Positions 5,620-5,951 of a stretch of DNA of 5,951 nt are shown here, one piece after another. Within the stretch, counting starts at the first letter, position 1. Every line of letters starts with the position of its first letter. Location of the stretch: positions 1-5,951 of the forward strand of contig JAAURV010000206.1 of NCBI GenBank assembly GCA_012032065.1, in the 5' to 3' direction. A model generated the notes under the pieces. It did not search any database, had not been told where the DNA came from, and saw only the letters and a program-made list of their open reading frames with translations. The translations under genes were made by a program, and so were the position numbers. The DNA is from Hyphomicrobiales bacterium (lineage in GTDB: Bacteria; Pseudomonadota; Alphaproteobacteria; Rhizobiales; Aestuariivirgaceae).

Positions 5620-5951
5620 CGCCGGTCAGCCAGTTGACGCGGATTTCATAGGTCCGCTCGCGGAACACGAATTTGAGACCGCCGCCGCTCGATTCGCCCG
5701 AAGGATAGAAACGGATGCCAACCACATCCTCGCTCAGCGCTTGCGTTTGCGCCGCCGCCGCGCTGAACGCGATGCCCTCGGGCACGTCGATCGTCTTTCC
5801 GTCCCGGTAACCCAAACGGCGGTTCCCGGTATCGACGACGAACACCGTCTCCCTCATCCCGCGCATCGCTTCAGCGCGTCCCGCGCTCATGAGCGAAACA
5901 GTTTCGATCAGAAACGCCCGGAACCGCGCCGTCTCCATGCTGCGCGATCCG
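5597..5951 (-). CDS. gspH: T2SS minor pseudopilin GspH, 5'-truncated by window edge
   Basis: GspH is the minor pseudopilin that joins the tip complex to the major pseudopilin GspG. Only the C-terminal part is present: the frame stays open to the right edge, so the Met codon at 5938 is internal and the prepilin leader lies outside. What remains fits the GspH layout: the end of the N-terminal helix with the RAEAMRGMRE segment, a strand pair (ETVFVVDTGNRRLGYRDG), a VPEGIAFS strand, then IRFYPSGESSGGGLKFVF and a final strand pair ending in NWLTGDVSLPPL. The ...SGESSGG... turn and the closing LTGDV are typical of GspH/FimT-type pseudopilins. It overlaps gspI by 23 bases and is the most upstream gene visible in the operon. 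The operon promoter must lie outside the window. Confidence 0.9.
   Translation of the reverse strand, partial: GSRSMETARFRAFLIETVSLMSAGRAEAMRGMRETVFVVDTGNRRLGYRDGKTIDVPEGIAFSAAAAQTQALSEDVVGIRFYPSGESSGGGLKFVFRERTYEIRVNWLTGDVSLPPL

Noticed and set aside
1..5951. CRISPR arrays, insertion sequences, tRNA genes, att sites or long repeats.
   Set aside because: None was seen by eye on either strand; the window is almost wholly coding with one 55-bp convergent gap.

Overview
This GC-rich, densely coding window looks like a proteobacterial chromosome. The form of its type II secretion (T2SS) proteins suggests an alphaproteobacterium, possibly Hyphomicrobiales. These forms are a PilN-like GspL, a GspM whose C-terminal half resembles the T2SSM_b family, and an HR-domain protein placed after GspM. 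The organism assignment is inference from remembered family features; no search was run.

Layout: the left part (2-1282, + strand) is the 3' portion of a secreted-type M28 zinc metallopeptidase with a PA domain; its 5' end lies outside the window. A strong intrinsic terminator (1305-1331) follows in a 55-bp convergent gap. Everything from 1338 to the right edge is on the minus strand. It is the distal part of a T2SS operon, in transcription order gspH (5' end cut by the window edge), gspI, gspJ, gspK, gspL, gspM and a gspN/gspC-type gene. Three of the six junctions are ATGA stop/start overlaps (J/K, L/M, M/N), H/I overlap by 23 bases, and the I/J and K/L gaps are 4 and about 25 bases. The genes are therefore probably one transcript with coupled translation. 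No gap exceeds 300 bases.

How the genes work together: GspH, I, J and K are minor pseudopilins that form or prime the tip of the periplasmic pseudopilus. GspL and GspM form the inner-membrane platform that links to the GspE ATPase. The terminal HR-domain protein (equivalent to GspC or XpsN) connects the platform to the GspD secretin. GspD, E, F, G and the prepilin peptidase are not in the window. The neighbouring M28 peptidase is a plausible exported enzyme and possibly a T2SS substrate, but only proximity supports that.

The main anomaly is in gspM. Its N-terminal transmembrane half and its C-terminal domain are in different frames. A single missing base, most simply in the A5 run at 2426-2430, would restore a normal 183-residue GspM. 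A similar but weaker hint of a one-base loss occurs at the left edge, in the M28 gene. Sequencing error is therefore a serious alternative to real gene inactivation. I found no undescribed system here; apart from the frameshift this is a recognisable T2SS locus.
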